Shown in pieces: positions 11,816 to 23,993 of a stretch of DNA of 64,000 nucleotides. The stretch spans positions 3,391,001-3,455,000 of the forward strand of contig BSBK01000970.1 of NCBI GenBank assembly GCA_027943335.1. Direction: 5' to 3'. A program made the translations under genes and the position numbers. The DNA is from Chamaecyparis obtusa (Eukaryota > Streptophyta > Pinopsida > Cupressales > Cupressaceae). How positions within the stretch are numbered: the stretch's first letter is position 1; each line of letters begins with the position of its first letter. The notes beneath the pieces are model-generated. The model ran no database searches. It was not told where the DNA came from and saw only the letters and a list, made by a program, of their open reading frames with translations.

Positions 11816-13035
11816 TAGTGACCCACACTTAGTCATTTATCTAGGCAATGATGGTCGGTCATCACTGCGACCGAGTCATTATGTAAAGGCCGAATTATGT
11901 AATGTATACTTACCGAGTAGTAGTACTGTCGAGTAAACTTATGGTCACTATTGTATTTTTGTATTATGTCGAGTCTAGTTTTGCCGAGTCATATATGCAA
12001 TGATTACTGAGCGACAGAGATATCAACATATGCCGAGTATAGTGAATGTCGAGTATCAGGAACTGCATTTGCCGAGTTAGCCAGGAATGACTTATGAGTT
12101 TATTATGGCATAGTGATCGAGGTAAATCATTTTGGGCAACATTCATGTTTTGTATTTTGTTTGTTGAGGTAATTACGAAGGTGATTACACATCTATTTTG
12201 CAATCATTGATCCCTATGTAATACTTAGAGCCAATCATAAATTAGTAAGACTTAAGCGGCAAAAGGAGTTGATCTGAACTGTAGATCTTGAATCATGAAG
12301 ATATTTTGTTAATTATATAAGGTTAAGATCTAAACCCTAAAATGTGTAAGAGTGAAAGATAGCGTGAAGGAGAGAATGCGAAGGGTATGAGGGAATGAAC
12401 AGAGAGGCACATTCAGAGTAGTGAAGCATTCAGATAAAATTCAGTGACCGAGCTAAGTAATGAAAGGACAGAATAGAGATAAACCTGATAGAAGAGATCA
12501 ATACAATATAGTAAAGAGAAGATCTGAAATCTGCATATAGTGCAAACCGAAAGATCAGGTACTGAGACATTCTAACTAGTGTATCAGTGTAAATCTCTTA
12601 ACCGAGTAGTCCTAACAAACTTTTTGTAATCTCTTAACCGAGTGCTTACTTTGCTGTAAGTTTCAAATCCTCTAGCAAGGTAGACTGTATAAGTATTTTA
12701 GCTCTTAACAGGGCATACCCCTCACATGGTAGATCATGTTTTGATCAAATTTTGTAAGCCCTAACAGACAAATTTATTATTCCAGTAGTGAAGATTTGTA
12801 GGTGTCATCCCCACCCCAATTTTACCTTTCAAGGGTTTCTAGGTAACCAAAATTACTGTGTTATGAGTACTTTCATGGATGTTGCTTAGTATGTTAGTTA
12901 TTTTGTTATGATCAAGTATTGTTGATGCTATGCAAATGTTTTATACATATGAAAATGGATTAGTAGGTGATATCTGATTCACCCCCCCCCCCCCCCCCCC
13001 CCTCAGTATCACATTTCCCAATTATATTTCCAACA
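11816..13035 (+). mobile_element. Probable solo LTR of a Copia-type element
   Basis: The segment starts TGTTGACTATTAG and ends TTATATTTCCAACA, with the TG...CA termini of an LTR. Its 3' part has GATTCA, a C tract and CTCAGTATCACA, closely like the 3' end of the LTR at 50907-52014 (GATTCA, C tract, CTCTCAGTGTTCCC). The middle holds phrases typical of these LTRs, such as repeated CCGAGT boxes and AAGCCCTAACAGACA. No internal region or partner LTR is present. A target duplication is not clear (AGTTT before, ACATA after), so the ends are tentative. Confidence 0.5.
12982..13002 (+). repeat. Homopolymer of 21 C
   Basis: An uninterrupted C tract lies near the 3' end of the probable solo LTR. It is an expansion of the shorter C tract found at the same place in related LTRs (for example near 51985). 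Confidence 0.9.
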
Positions 13036-14200
13036 ACATATTCATTTCTAGAAACATACAAGAGGATACAAAATGAAACCCACAACAAAAAGAGTTTTTT
13101 GAGAAAATTGTATAAAGGAATTGAAGATAGGCTCTAAATTTTTAGGAGTTCTAGAAGAAACGGTTAAATTTAGAAAGAGGGCTGGTGAACAGATTAAAGG
13201 GAAAAGTATTAGGGTTTCAACATACAAACAAAAGCCCTAATATTTGCCCTGGAAATGTCTAGCCTCTATTCAATTTGAAGGTGTTATTTCACTTGTACAC
13301 ATAGTGACACTATGCTCTTAGGATGTATTTGATGAGAACATAAATGTTATAGCAGGATCTAAAAGATGTGCCACTAATTTTAGTGTGGTCTTCCAATGTG
13401 TACAAGTGCCAAAGTTTGACATTAGAGAGTGGAAACAAATCTTTCCAGTTTTTGTTCATATGGTCTAGTTTACTTAGTGCTTTCCAGATTGAAGACTTTG
13501 AAGGGGCTTTGGTTCACATGATTCTTTCCATTGTGGAGGCGCACCCGATAGTTATCCATTTCTATGAAAAGATCGATAGGAATGAGATTAAATTGGTTGT
13601 AAGGTTACCGTTAGAAATTTAGAATGATATGGAATCCATTTTATTGAACTTATGTTTTAAACGAGTTTTTATGTAGGTAAATTGGTATAAACCAGAAGTA
13701 GCTTTGATTTTAACAGAAACATGGCATAGATGGAGAATTGTTGTTTCAATTTTTCAAATGTCTCTCGATGTGCTTGAAACTAGTGCCTAGAAAATTGAAG
13801 CGTGATTTAAACTTATATTCCTTAGATTTATCATCAAGATATCTTTAAGATGAGGAGAGGGAGGCCTTTAAGCTATAACCCTATACCTACAATCTTATCT
13901 TATCTTTTTTTAATGATGCATGATGAGAGTATGATCTAGAATACTTCGACAATTTTTTTTCATAATCTTTTCATTCTTTTTTCTTACAATTTTTTTCAAA
14001 ATCTTTTCATTCATCATTTCTTTTCACTATACCATTTATGTGATCCAAAAAATTGATACAATCTAAATTTAGATAGATTTTACATAACCTTCTACTCACT
14101 GATCTTTTGTTCAAATGATTTAACTTAAACTAGTCACTTCATATGCATATGATGTTTGAGTTGAATCCACCACGACTAGAAGCCTCCAACAAGTAGCTGC
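13036..14200. other. Spacer, no gene recognised
   Basis: An 84-codon open frame at 13368-13622 has no recognisable motif. Otherwise AT-rich non-coding sequence precedes the tandem duplication. Confidence 0.35.
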
Positions 14201-16723
14201 TCCTTTTCAAGATTTTTTTTAGTCCGATAGGAGACTAATGTTTTTGGGTGCTTTTTCCCATTAATTTGTCTGTTGGAAACTGTGCCCAATGTTTTATATC
14301 CTATGTTTGTTAGGAATTAATCCATTAAACAAAGATTTTTGAATTTTATTGCTATTTAACGATTGGTTGCCGTGTTTTCCCTAGTGGTTTTATCATTTTC
14401 TGGTTGTAAGAAAATGACAAAATATGGTATGGTTGTGTCTTCTATACAGGGTTTTCGGTGGCATATAACGGGGCAGTGCAGATGGCAGATGTCTCTCCAC
14501 GTGTTCTGTGCATGCATCACTTCTAGGAGCCATGCCTCTAAGACTGTTATCAATGTTTTAATATTATTGTGATCGACATTCATTTCCACCTACAGATTTC
14601 AGAGTAGTTTCTGCTGCTTCTGTGTTTTGGTTTTCATGTTACAGATTTGCAAACCCTAAAGCTATAAGTACATCCTTTTCTTATTTTCTCGCCAAGCTCA
14701 TCTATTTCAATCAATATTCTTATTTTCATTTTTCAAGCTGGGTCTGAATTATTTAGCAAACGGGTGGTCAAAGAATACTGAAGCAGTAATAGGCATATAC
14801 ATAGTTTTCATATCCAAAGTGCTTGGTCAACTTTACCTTTTTCCTATGTATATAGTTTTGATAACGGATTTTTGATAGTTAAATTTCATTTGAAGTTCTT
14901 CCTTGGATTGTTTTTGAGCATTCTGAGCTTGTAGTCAACTTAGTTTCTCTACTGTTTATTTTGAATTTTAAAACAATCAAAATATTTTTAGCATTTTCAT
15001 TTCTGATATTTACATTATGACTGCACTATTGAGAGCAACACATTGTTTCCCTCTACCTCAACCTGTTTACTCAAAAACATGCATCGACTTCCTTGTTAGA
15101 CTTAGCAGTAGAGAGTTGCACCTTTTTCATGGCCGATACGTAGAGAAAATTAGGGTTTTCAGGGTTTGTAAGAGAAACACCTTGATGTTATTGCCATCAA
15201 GGCCTGGTATGTAGATTATAAAGACATATGAGTTAAGGATCTACTTGATATTAGCAGGGGAAAGCTAAAACATTATTTTTGTTTCTTTAATAAATTTATG
15301 TAGATAGGGTTGATACTCTTAGCCTGGTCCATTCCTTAGCAGCTTCTCCATTAGCAAGGTTCGACATGGCCACATTTCTCTAACATGACTGATTAATCAG
15401 AAATCTGGTATGTATTGTGTTTGAATATGGGTGCCCTAACTACTCTTCTATGGCTATAAATTTTGAGTACATGGGGCTGTAGTTGGAGTTTAATTAGAAA
15501 ATGTGGGGGTTGATGATATTTTTGATGATACTATTATTTTAGTTGTTCTTTCATCCTTAGTTTCTGGAATCCTGCAGCTCGAGGCTTGGCTTGGGTGAGT
15601 TGCATTATATAGTCTTTGAAATTTCTCACCTAGCAGGGGTCGATGATATTTCTGATCATACTACCATTTTAGTTGTTCTTTCATCCTTACTTTTTGGAAT
15701 ACTGCAAGACGAGGCTAGGTTGGGTGAGCTGCATTGTATAGTTATTCAAATTTCTCACCTAGTACAAAATGCCTGGGAGCAATAGTTGGTTTTCCAACTT
15801 CATGGTTTATTGCCACCAGACATTAATCTTATGCTCCTTTCAGCTTGTCTTACTCAAATATTTTTTCTGTTCATTGGACATTTCAGAATCCAAATCTACA
15901 ATCTTTTTTGTGAAAGGCTTTATAGGCGCCAAAAATTTCCTAGTGTGTTTTATTTGTTTTCTTCTTAATTGCTTCTATTTCTGGTCTAGGTTCGTGGATA
16001 AACTTTTCTGCCATAAAACTGATAGTTTCCCTTAGCAGTTAACAAAGAAATTGGTAGGGTCATATTTCCAATTTTTACAATTAATTCCAATTAAGTAAGC
16101 TAATTCTTATCATTTACATGACCAACTACTTTCCTCTTTGCCACTATTAGATGATTACAAGTAAAGGGAGTGTGCAAAAAAATTTCCACCTCTTCCATTT
16201 CCATAAGGTGTCAATAATATCCACCTGCCCTATGAATCCTTAGGTTAAAATCTTGTTTAATACATTCTTGGGGAGTTTAAAACCTTGAATCAGCTGCAAA
16301 GAAACCATTCCTCCTCATACCCCCTATAGGCAATCTAAGATTTTTGTAAGAGAGTCTTCAAGGATCGTCATCAATAATCAATGCTTTGGAGTGAATTAGT
16401 TACTTTTCTGTAAACTCATAGTACGAAGGCATTCTAGAAAGTATAGGAGTCCATGCCGATACTGAGTTATATAATCTCTCCATTGAGTTGTCCTTGCCAC
16501 TTCTGAATTTAGATCCCCGTAATACTTCTGATTCTGATAAAGAACCAAGTAGACTATGTATGTGGAATATTTGAAAACCTTGCTATTGGCAAAGTTGATC
16601 AATTTATCATAAAATTATTTTTCTATGAACTTTGAGAAATCAAACATGAAAATTTCATCATTAGATGTTCATTGAAACTTATAAATCACATCCAATTGGT
16701 GAGGTTATATTTTCTTTGCATCT
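14201..16723 (+). repeat. 2.5-kb tandem duplication, unit A
   Basis: The unit starts TCCTTTTCAAGATTT and ends GAGGTTATATTTTCTTTGCA plus a few bases, where the next unit begins. The same start lies at 16724, so the period is 2,523 bp. Alignment by eye is collinear over the whole length with a few percent mismatch. No conserved protein is encoded. The first 450 bases look like a transcribed leader (AAACCCTAA motif), and there is a 130-bp internal repeat at 15509-15768. Confidence 0.9.
15509..15768 (+). repeat. 130-bp repeat, two copies, in unit A
   Basis: Two adjacent copies begin near 15509 and 15639, each with TGATGATATT or CGATGATATT, then TTAGTTGTTCTTTCATCCTT, then GGGTGAG and TTTCTCACCTAG. 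The period of 130 is not a multiple of three, which argues against a coding repeat even though both copies read open in part. Confidence 0.85.
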
Positions 16724-19222
16724 TCCTTTTCAAGATTTTTTTTAGTCCGGCATGAGACTAATGTTTTTGGGTGCTTTTTCCTATTAATTTGTCCATTGGA
16801 AATTGTGCCCAACGTTTTATATCCTATGTTTGTTAGGAATTAATCCATTAAACAAATATTTTTGAATTTAATTGCTATTTAATGATTGGTTGCCGTGTTT
16901 TCCCTAGTGGTTTTATCATTTTTTGGTTGCAAGAAAATGACAAAATATGGTATGGTTGTGTCTTCTATATAGGGTTTTCGGTGGCATATAACGGGGCAGG
17001 GAAGATGGCAGATGCCTCTCCACATGTTCTATGCATGCAACACTTCTAGTTATCAATGTTTTTATATTATTGTGATCGACATTCATTTCCACCTACAGAT
17101 TTCAGAGTAGTTTCTGCTGCTTCTTTATTCTAGTTTTCATGTTACAGATTTGCAAACCCTAAAGCTATAAGTATAGCCTTTTCTTATTTTCCCTCTAAGC
17201 CCATCTATTTCAATCGATATTCTCATTTTCATTTTTTGAGCTGAATTTGAATTATTCAGCAAACGAGTGGTCAAAGAATACTGAAGCAGTAACATGTATA
17301 TACATAGTTTTCAAATCCAAAGTGCCTGGTCAACTTTACCTTTTTCCTATGTATATAGTTTTGATAACGGATTTGTGATAGTTAAATTTCATTTGAAGTT
17401 CTTCCATGGATTGTTTTTGAGCATTCTGAGCTTGTAGTTAGCTTAGTTTCTCTAGCATTTATTTTGAATTTTAATACAATCAAAATATTTTTAGCATTTC
17501 CATTTCTGATATTTACAGTATGACTGCACTATTGAGAGCAACACATTTTTGTCCTCTACCTCAACCTGTTTACTCACAAACATGCATCAACTGCCTTGTT
17601 AAACTTAGCAGCCAGAGAGTTGAACCTTTTTCATGGCCGATACGTAGAGAAAATTAGGGTTTGTAAGAGAAAAACCTTGATGTTATTGCCTTCAAGGCCC
17701 ACTATGTAGATTATAAAGACATATGAGTTAAGGATCTATTTGAGATTAGCAGGGGAAAGCTACAACATTATTTATGTTTCTTTAATAAATTTATGTAGAT
17801 AGGGTTGATACTCTTAGCCTGGTCCATTCCTTAGCAGCTTCTCCATTAGCAAGGTTTGACATGGCCACATTTCTCTAACACGAGTGATTAATCAGAAATA
17901 TGGTATGTATTGTTTTTGAATATGGGTGCCCTAACTACTCTTCTATGGCTATAACTTTTGAGTAGATGGGGCTGTAGTTGGAGTTTGATTAGAAAATGTA
18001 GGGGTTGATGATATTTCTGATGATACTATTGTTTTAGTTGTTCTTTCATCCTTACTTTCTGGAATGCTGCAGCTTGAGGCTTGGCTTGGGTGAGTTGCAT
18101 TATATAGTCTTTAAAATTTCTCACCTAGTAGGGGTCGATGATATTTCCAATCATACTACCATTTTAGTTGTTCTTTCATCCTTACTTTTTGGAATATTAC
18201 AGCTCGAGGCTAGGTTGGGTGAGTTGCATTGTATAGTTATTCAAGTTTCTCACCTAGTGCAAAACGCTTGGGAGCAATAGTTGGTTTTCCAACTTCACGC
18301 TTTATTGCCACCAAACATTAATCTTATGATCCTTTCAGCTTGTCTTACTCAAAGATTTTTTCTGTTCATTTGACATTTCAGAATCAAAATCTACAATCTT
18401 TTTTGTGAAAAGCTTTATAGGTGCCAAAAATTTCCTAGTGTGTTTTATTTGTTTGCTTCTTAATTGCTTCTATTTCTGGTTTAGGTTCGTGGATAAAATT
18501 TTCTACCATAAAACTGACAATTTCCCTTAGAAGTTAACAAAGAAACTAGTAGGGTCATATTTCCATTTTTTACAATTAATTCCAATCAAGTAACCCAATT
18601 TTTATCATTTACATGACCAACTACTTTCCTCTTTGCCACTGTTACACTATTACAAGTAAAGGGAGTGTGCAAAAAAAATTTCCACCTCTTCCATTTCCAT
18701 AAGGTGTCAATAATATCCACCTGCACTGTGAATCCTTAGATTAAAATCTTGTTTGATACATTCTTGGAGAGTTTAAAACCTTGAATCGGTCACAAAGAAA
18801 CCATCCATGCTCATACCCCCTATAGGAAATCTAAGATTTTTGTAATAGAGTCTTCAAGGATCGTCACCAATAATCAATGCTTTGGAGTGAATTAGTTACT
18901 TTTTTGTAAACTCATAGTATGAAGGCATTCTAGAAAGTATAGGAGTCCATGTTGATACCAAGTTATACAATCTCTCCATTGATTTGTCCTTGTCACTTCT
19001 GAATTTAGATCCCCAAAATACTTTTGATTCTGATAAACAACCAATTGGACTATGTATGGGGAATATTTGAAAACCTTGCTATTGGCAAAGTTGATCGATT
19101 TATCATAAAATTATTTTTCTATAAACTTTGAGAAATGAAACATGAAAATCTCATCCGTAGACTTTCATTGAAGATTATAAATCACATCCAATTGGTGAGG
19201 TTATATTTTCTTTGCATCTTCC
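16724..19222 (+). repeat. 2.5-kb tandem duplication, unit B
   Basis: Second unit of the duplication, about 2,499 bp. It differs from unit A by scattered substitutions and small indels, for example loss of about 20 bases after CACTTCTAG near 17048. It ends at CTTTGCATCTTCC before unique sequence. Confidence 0.9.
18004..18263 (+). repeat. 130-bp repeat, two copies, in unit B
   Basis: Same arrangement as in unit A, with copies starting near 18004 and 18134 and period 130. Because both large units carry two copies, the 130-bp duplication predates the 2.5-kb one. Confidence 0.85.
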
Positions 19223-20446
19223 TAATAGAAAAGATAGCATGCTACATGTATCAATTGTGTTGGCTTTGACTGCATTATGTGTCATAGGGAAGCTTGCATC
19301 TAATTTGTGAGAGGTTTTTTTTATAAAACTTCTAGAGCTAGACCTTGCTGATCCCACTAGAGAATTTACAACATTTTATTCTAAGTTTGAAGCCTATGGT
19401 CCATGTAAAGCTTGAATCCAAAAATGTTACACAAAAATATTAAAACAAAACATTACACAATGAAACCAAAATGTAGGTGCCATAGCCCATTATTAGCCTA
19501 GAACAAAACAACAACAACAAAAAATAACAAACAAAAAATAATGAAATAGTAAACATGCTATCAAATTAAATTATATTCTTCAATAAGGGAGAGTAGAGGG
19601 TCCTCCCAAACTGTCTTTCCCTTAAAATTCTTCAATTTCTTATTTTTATCTCCCATTTCTATAAAGTCAATATTGTTCCTTTATTCTTTCTCTATTTTTT
19701 TTCTCTCTCTACCTAGAATTGGGGTGAAGGCTATTAGTTCCCTAGTATATCTGGAGTATTACACCTTCACAGTCCATATTAGTGATGTTAACCTTTTGGA
19801 GAAAAACTATGGAGGAGACTTTTCATGTGCTACACAAATTTTCGCCAACTTAACCTGTGTGTTGTAAGAAAATATATGATAGCACTAATCTTCCCCTTTG
19901 CTTAATTAAATTTCTTGGTTAAGTCATGCTATTGAAACATTATAGATGAGACTGTGAGTGGTAGGTCCATATGTGATTTTTTATTTCCATTTACTCTTTT
20001 AAGAAGATATAAGCTACATTATCTTTTTCTCCAAATCTTGTTCATGGAAGAAACAAGGCCAGTTTTAGCATGCCAATTGCAAGGTTCATGAATTCAGATT
20101 TCTACGGAGATGTAACAATGCGATTAAGATGGCTATGCAAGCATCAAATATAGATCATAATATTCTATCTAACTTTATCCCCTTTGATCAATTTAGTAGT
20201 AGGAATCTAATGCTTATAACCCGGTCAAATTGTTGACTCACGCCTAGTTGGAGATAACCAGCTCGGATACAATATAATTAGAGGCCTAAATATATAATGA
20301 TATGCGTTTGTCTACCTCACTTTAAACTCATTCTTCATTACTCACATTTGAGTTAGTTGTAGAGTGCTAGTTCATTAACTTTGTATTTACTAATATGATA
20401 AAAGAATTATTTATATAGCTTACTCAGTCCTAATTTCTATTTTGTT

Positions 20447-20640
20447 ATTGCTCATTCCTATATTGTAAATTATATATGCATGCTTTGTAACTTTTGAAGT
20501 TTTAAGGCCTATCTCTCTCTTTTATTTTGACTAATAAGCAAAGTATTTTTCAATTCTTATTTTTTATTGCTCATTCCAATATTGTATTATATTTGCATGC
20601 TTTCTAACTTTTGAAGTTTTAAGGCTTATTTCTCTCTTTT
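20447..20640 (+). repeat. 119-bp tandem duplication
   Basis: TTATTGCTCATTCC, GCATGCTTT-TAACTTTTGAA and GTTTTAAGGC followed by TCTCTCTTTT recur in the same order, with starts 119 bp apart (CTCATTCC at 20451 and 20570). Confidence 0.85.
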
Positions 20641-21620
20641 TAAATCAATTTTTGTCATTGTTTATTTAGAATAGTGAATTTATGTTTGCTTTGCCTCTCT
20701 TGTAATGCCTTGCCACGAAACCCAGGAGAATTTAACCTAAAACATGTCGCTACGTTTACAAAATAATTTTTTTTCCTTAAGAGTTTACAAAACAATAATG
20801 ATAACAATGTGGAAACAATACAATGTATAAGATACATACAAGTACATAAATACAAATCAATTATAATTAACAACTCTCAAGGGTTCCGTGACATAGAATT
20901 GCACATACATTTATTAATTATTTAAACTAAGTATAATTATGAATATCTCATATAAAAATGAATAACAACTACATCCAATACCATAAGGTATGTACATAAA
21001 GAAACAACCTCCTTTGCACAAGTCACAGGGTATGTAACAATAACCAAATACAAAGTATAGTGCAATATTTGAAAAGAATCGCATCTGATACACTGATACA
21101 AGGTACAAATATAAACACCATAAAATTGATATGAACAAGCCTCCAATGAAGAGTAAGAAGAAGGTGATTGCTACAAGGATCATCCAACACCACTACAGGA
21201 ACGTTGAAATTTCAAATGGTAAAAGAAACTCTACCACCCGACCTCATGGAACCGAAGGTTCACTACCACCATGCTGAGGAGATAACAACAAACCCCACTC
21301 AGATAACAAACCCAATACATCAAAATATGTAAGCAATGGATCTTGAAGGATGTTTATCTCAAAGGTACCACCAACTAATGATAAAGAAATTATAATAAAT
21401 TTTAAAATGTCAACACACACCAAATACCAAAATATTGGACAATACTAATCACCAAATACCAAATTACCAAAACATACCACCAAATAATATTGAAATACCA
21501 AAGACACACCACTAGATAATAATGAAACACCAAAGACACACCACTAGAGGCAAATGCAGAAAAATACGAAGGAGACTTGGGATACATATTATAGGAGTGT
21601 CATCACATGGTCATCTACTT

Positions 21621-21945
21621 GAGTTACCCTGGATTGGTCACATTGGACCCCGGATTCTTAAGCATTGAGTTACCCTGAACTAGCCACTTTGGGCCCCAGA
21701 CCCTCAATACGACCCACACGAAACTATAATACTCATGAAAATGAAGAATTATAATCATACCTACTCTCTAGGTATCATCCCATTCCCATCCTTACCCTAT
21801 ACAAGCGCTCAAGGCACTGACAAGGCATTATCAGTAATTATGTTTTTAATGAGCTCTCTAAATTTTAATTACTAAGTTATCACTTTTAAAATTTTTTATA
21901 ATAGGTTACCTTGGAACTGATCACTTTGGATCCCAGGCCCCTATT
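21621..21945 (+). repeat. Three copies of a ~32-bp GTTACC/CACTTTGG motif
   Basis: The motif GTTACCcTGGAcTgGTCAC followed by TTTGGgcCCCaG appears at about 21623, 21668 and 21904. The order of its sub-blocks is constant while the spacing differs. Function unknown. Confidence 0.6.
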
Positions 21946-22689
21946 GTAAGCCACTCCCTTAAGACACACCTATTTAACCTCCCTTAGGTTCATGAGTCAT
22001 AAATAGATCTCATAAATTAGATAAAGCATGAAAATTGACTTTAGTTTCATAATAGATGACTAGAACTCACACTGGTCCTCAAACCAAAATCACACAACTA
22101 CAAGTTGGTCCTCAAACCATAACATGATAAACACCCTCTCTAATAGTTCACAAATTAATGAGCTTAGAAAATTGGTTAGGTGAAATGTTCGTAACCAAGT
22201 CAACATCATAAAAATACTAAACAATACACATGTCAAAAGAACTCAATAACCCCCTCCAAGCCTCTGGTGTATCACTCCTAGAGTCAACATAATCTTTTCC
22301 AAATACAACATCAGATAACACAATAAAGAAACTAGATAGAAAAAACATAATACAAGTCTCAATTGTTTAAAATAATCACTTTCTTTTCTAAAGTCCAATT
22401 TGACTATAAATTACTCATATAATAACTCACACATAGCTCCTATTTGTCAGTAAGGATTAAATAAAATAACATGCATTCTAACAAAAAATCTAGTGTTCAA
22501 CAATAAGATAGAATTTATTAATCTTAAATAAATGCTATCAATTAATAGGCACCAAAATTTTATACACAATATAGCTAAAACATATACATATATAAACATA
22601 TAAACAATTAAACATTTTAAATAATCACTATTATAAATACAAAAATAATAATATTTATTGGTTAATAGATCTTCCTTTGAGCTTTGTTA

Positions 22690-23993
22690 CTGCCTTCCAA
22701 CCTTTTATTAATGTCTGCATTCAGAGATTTGGTCCTTGGGTCAGGGATTACTAGAGGAATAGATTGTGGATTGACCTTTCTATATTTGATAAGGTCCTTA
22801 AGCCCCTACTACTAGACCTGAAGATATGGAAAGTTGACTTGTCTAGAGATGATGAGCTAATCTGGGGAATCCTCCCTTCTGGTGTCTTCACTGTGGCCTC
22901 TACCTCTGATCTCTTATTGAAGTAGCTGGATCCTCCTCCCTTTTGGGCCCAGGTTTGGGATAAAAGATTAATTCCTAAAATTAATATTTTCTTCTGGCTG
23001 GTTCTGTAGAACAAAATTCTTACCATTGACAACCTCCAAAAATGTGGCATGGTTCTGACCAATAGATGCTTTCTTTGTAAGGAAGCGGAGGAACCGGTTT
23101 TCCATTTGGCTATTGACTGCAGATATGCTTGGGAGGTCTAGGGTCTTACCCTTTAGTGCTGGAAGATCAACTGGATTTTTCCTAATAACATGGAGAATTT
23201 CAGTACCCAATGGAGAAAAGCGGACATTCCTATAGACAAGCATTTGTGGAATCTTATTGCTCCTCATGTTATCTAGAGATTGTGGAGAGAGCACAACGAC
23301 ATAGTTTTTAGAAACATTGCTCTCCCGCCGGCAGTGGTTGCTAATAAAATTAAGAGAAGCATCAAGGAGAATTACAACTCGTCGACTGGTTTGAAGCTGG
23401 ATTTCATTGCTGGAGATCTTAGTGTTGGTTCCAATAACATGCCAGCTACTAAATGAGAGAACACTATTTGGTTTTCCCCTCCTCCAGGATGGATCAAAAT
23501 TAATTTCGATGGGGCTGCGAAGGGCAACCCGGGTCCTATGGGTTGTGGTTGGCTCATAAGAGATGACATGGAAAACTATCTTGCTGTCATGGCGCTTGCC
23601 ATAGGGGTGCAAACCAATCATGGTGCGGAGGCCATGGCCCTCCTCCAAACCCTTAACATTATTTAAAAAGACATGTCTCCGAATGTGTGGATCGAGGGGG
23701 ATTCAATGAATATCTTAAATTGCATTAAAAATATCACAAAGCCATCATGGTCAATAAAGGCGATTACTGAGGAGGCCCGGATTATCATTAACACTTTTAA
23801 GCATGTCATCATTTCCCATGCGTATCGAGAGGTGAATGGTACTGTTGACAAGCTGGCCAGCTATGTTGTTAAGGTGAAGGACATTGTGATTTGGCATGAC
23901 GGGAAAAATCTCACCGTTGATGTGAAGGCCAAGTTGGCTTTTGATAGGACTCATAGTAAAAGAATGGATTTGGAGTATCTTAAGAAGTTATGA
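22690..23993 (+). pseudogene. LINE ORF2 C-terminus: zf-RVT and RNase H
   Basis: One frame, with several internal stops, reads DELIWGILPSGVFTVAS, FWAQVWDKRLIPKINIFFW and MVLTNRCFLCKEAEEPVFHL, the zinc-binding zf-RVT region that follows plant LINE reverse transcriptases. A plant RVT_3 type RNase H follows. Its acidic residues are visible in NFDGAAKGNPG, HGAEAMALL, WIEGDSMN and VDKLASY, so the catalytic set looks complete. A TAA near 23665 within the RNase H part interrupts ...TLNII/KDMSP. The frame ends with TGA at 23991-23993, overlapping the next ATG. A 226-codon antisense frame here is a shadow. Confidence 0.8.

Larger units (their letters stand above)
19223..22660. other. AT-rich non-coding region
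   Basis: No protein domain was recognised. It contains a 119-bp tandem duplication (20447-20640) and a thrice-repeated GTTACC...CACTTTGG...CCC motif (21621-21945), listed separately. The A-rich plus strand with many short antisense frames suggests a minus-strand non-coding repeat element, but no boundaries were found. Confidence 0.35.

Noticed and set aside
13368..13622. 84-codon frame as a small gene
   Set aside because: No motif, no promoter or intron signals, and composition like its non-coding flanks.
22968..23648. 226-codon open frame on the minus strand
   Set aside because: It is antisense to the clear zf-RVT/RNase H coding sequence and has no recognisable motif of its own; a shadow frame.
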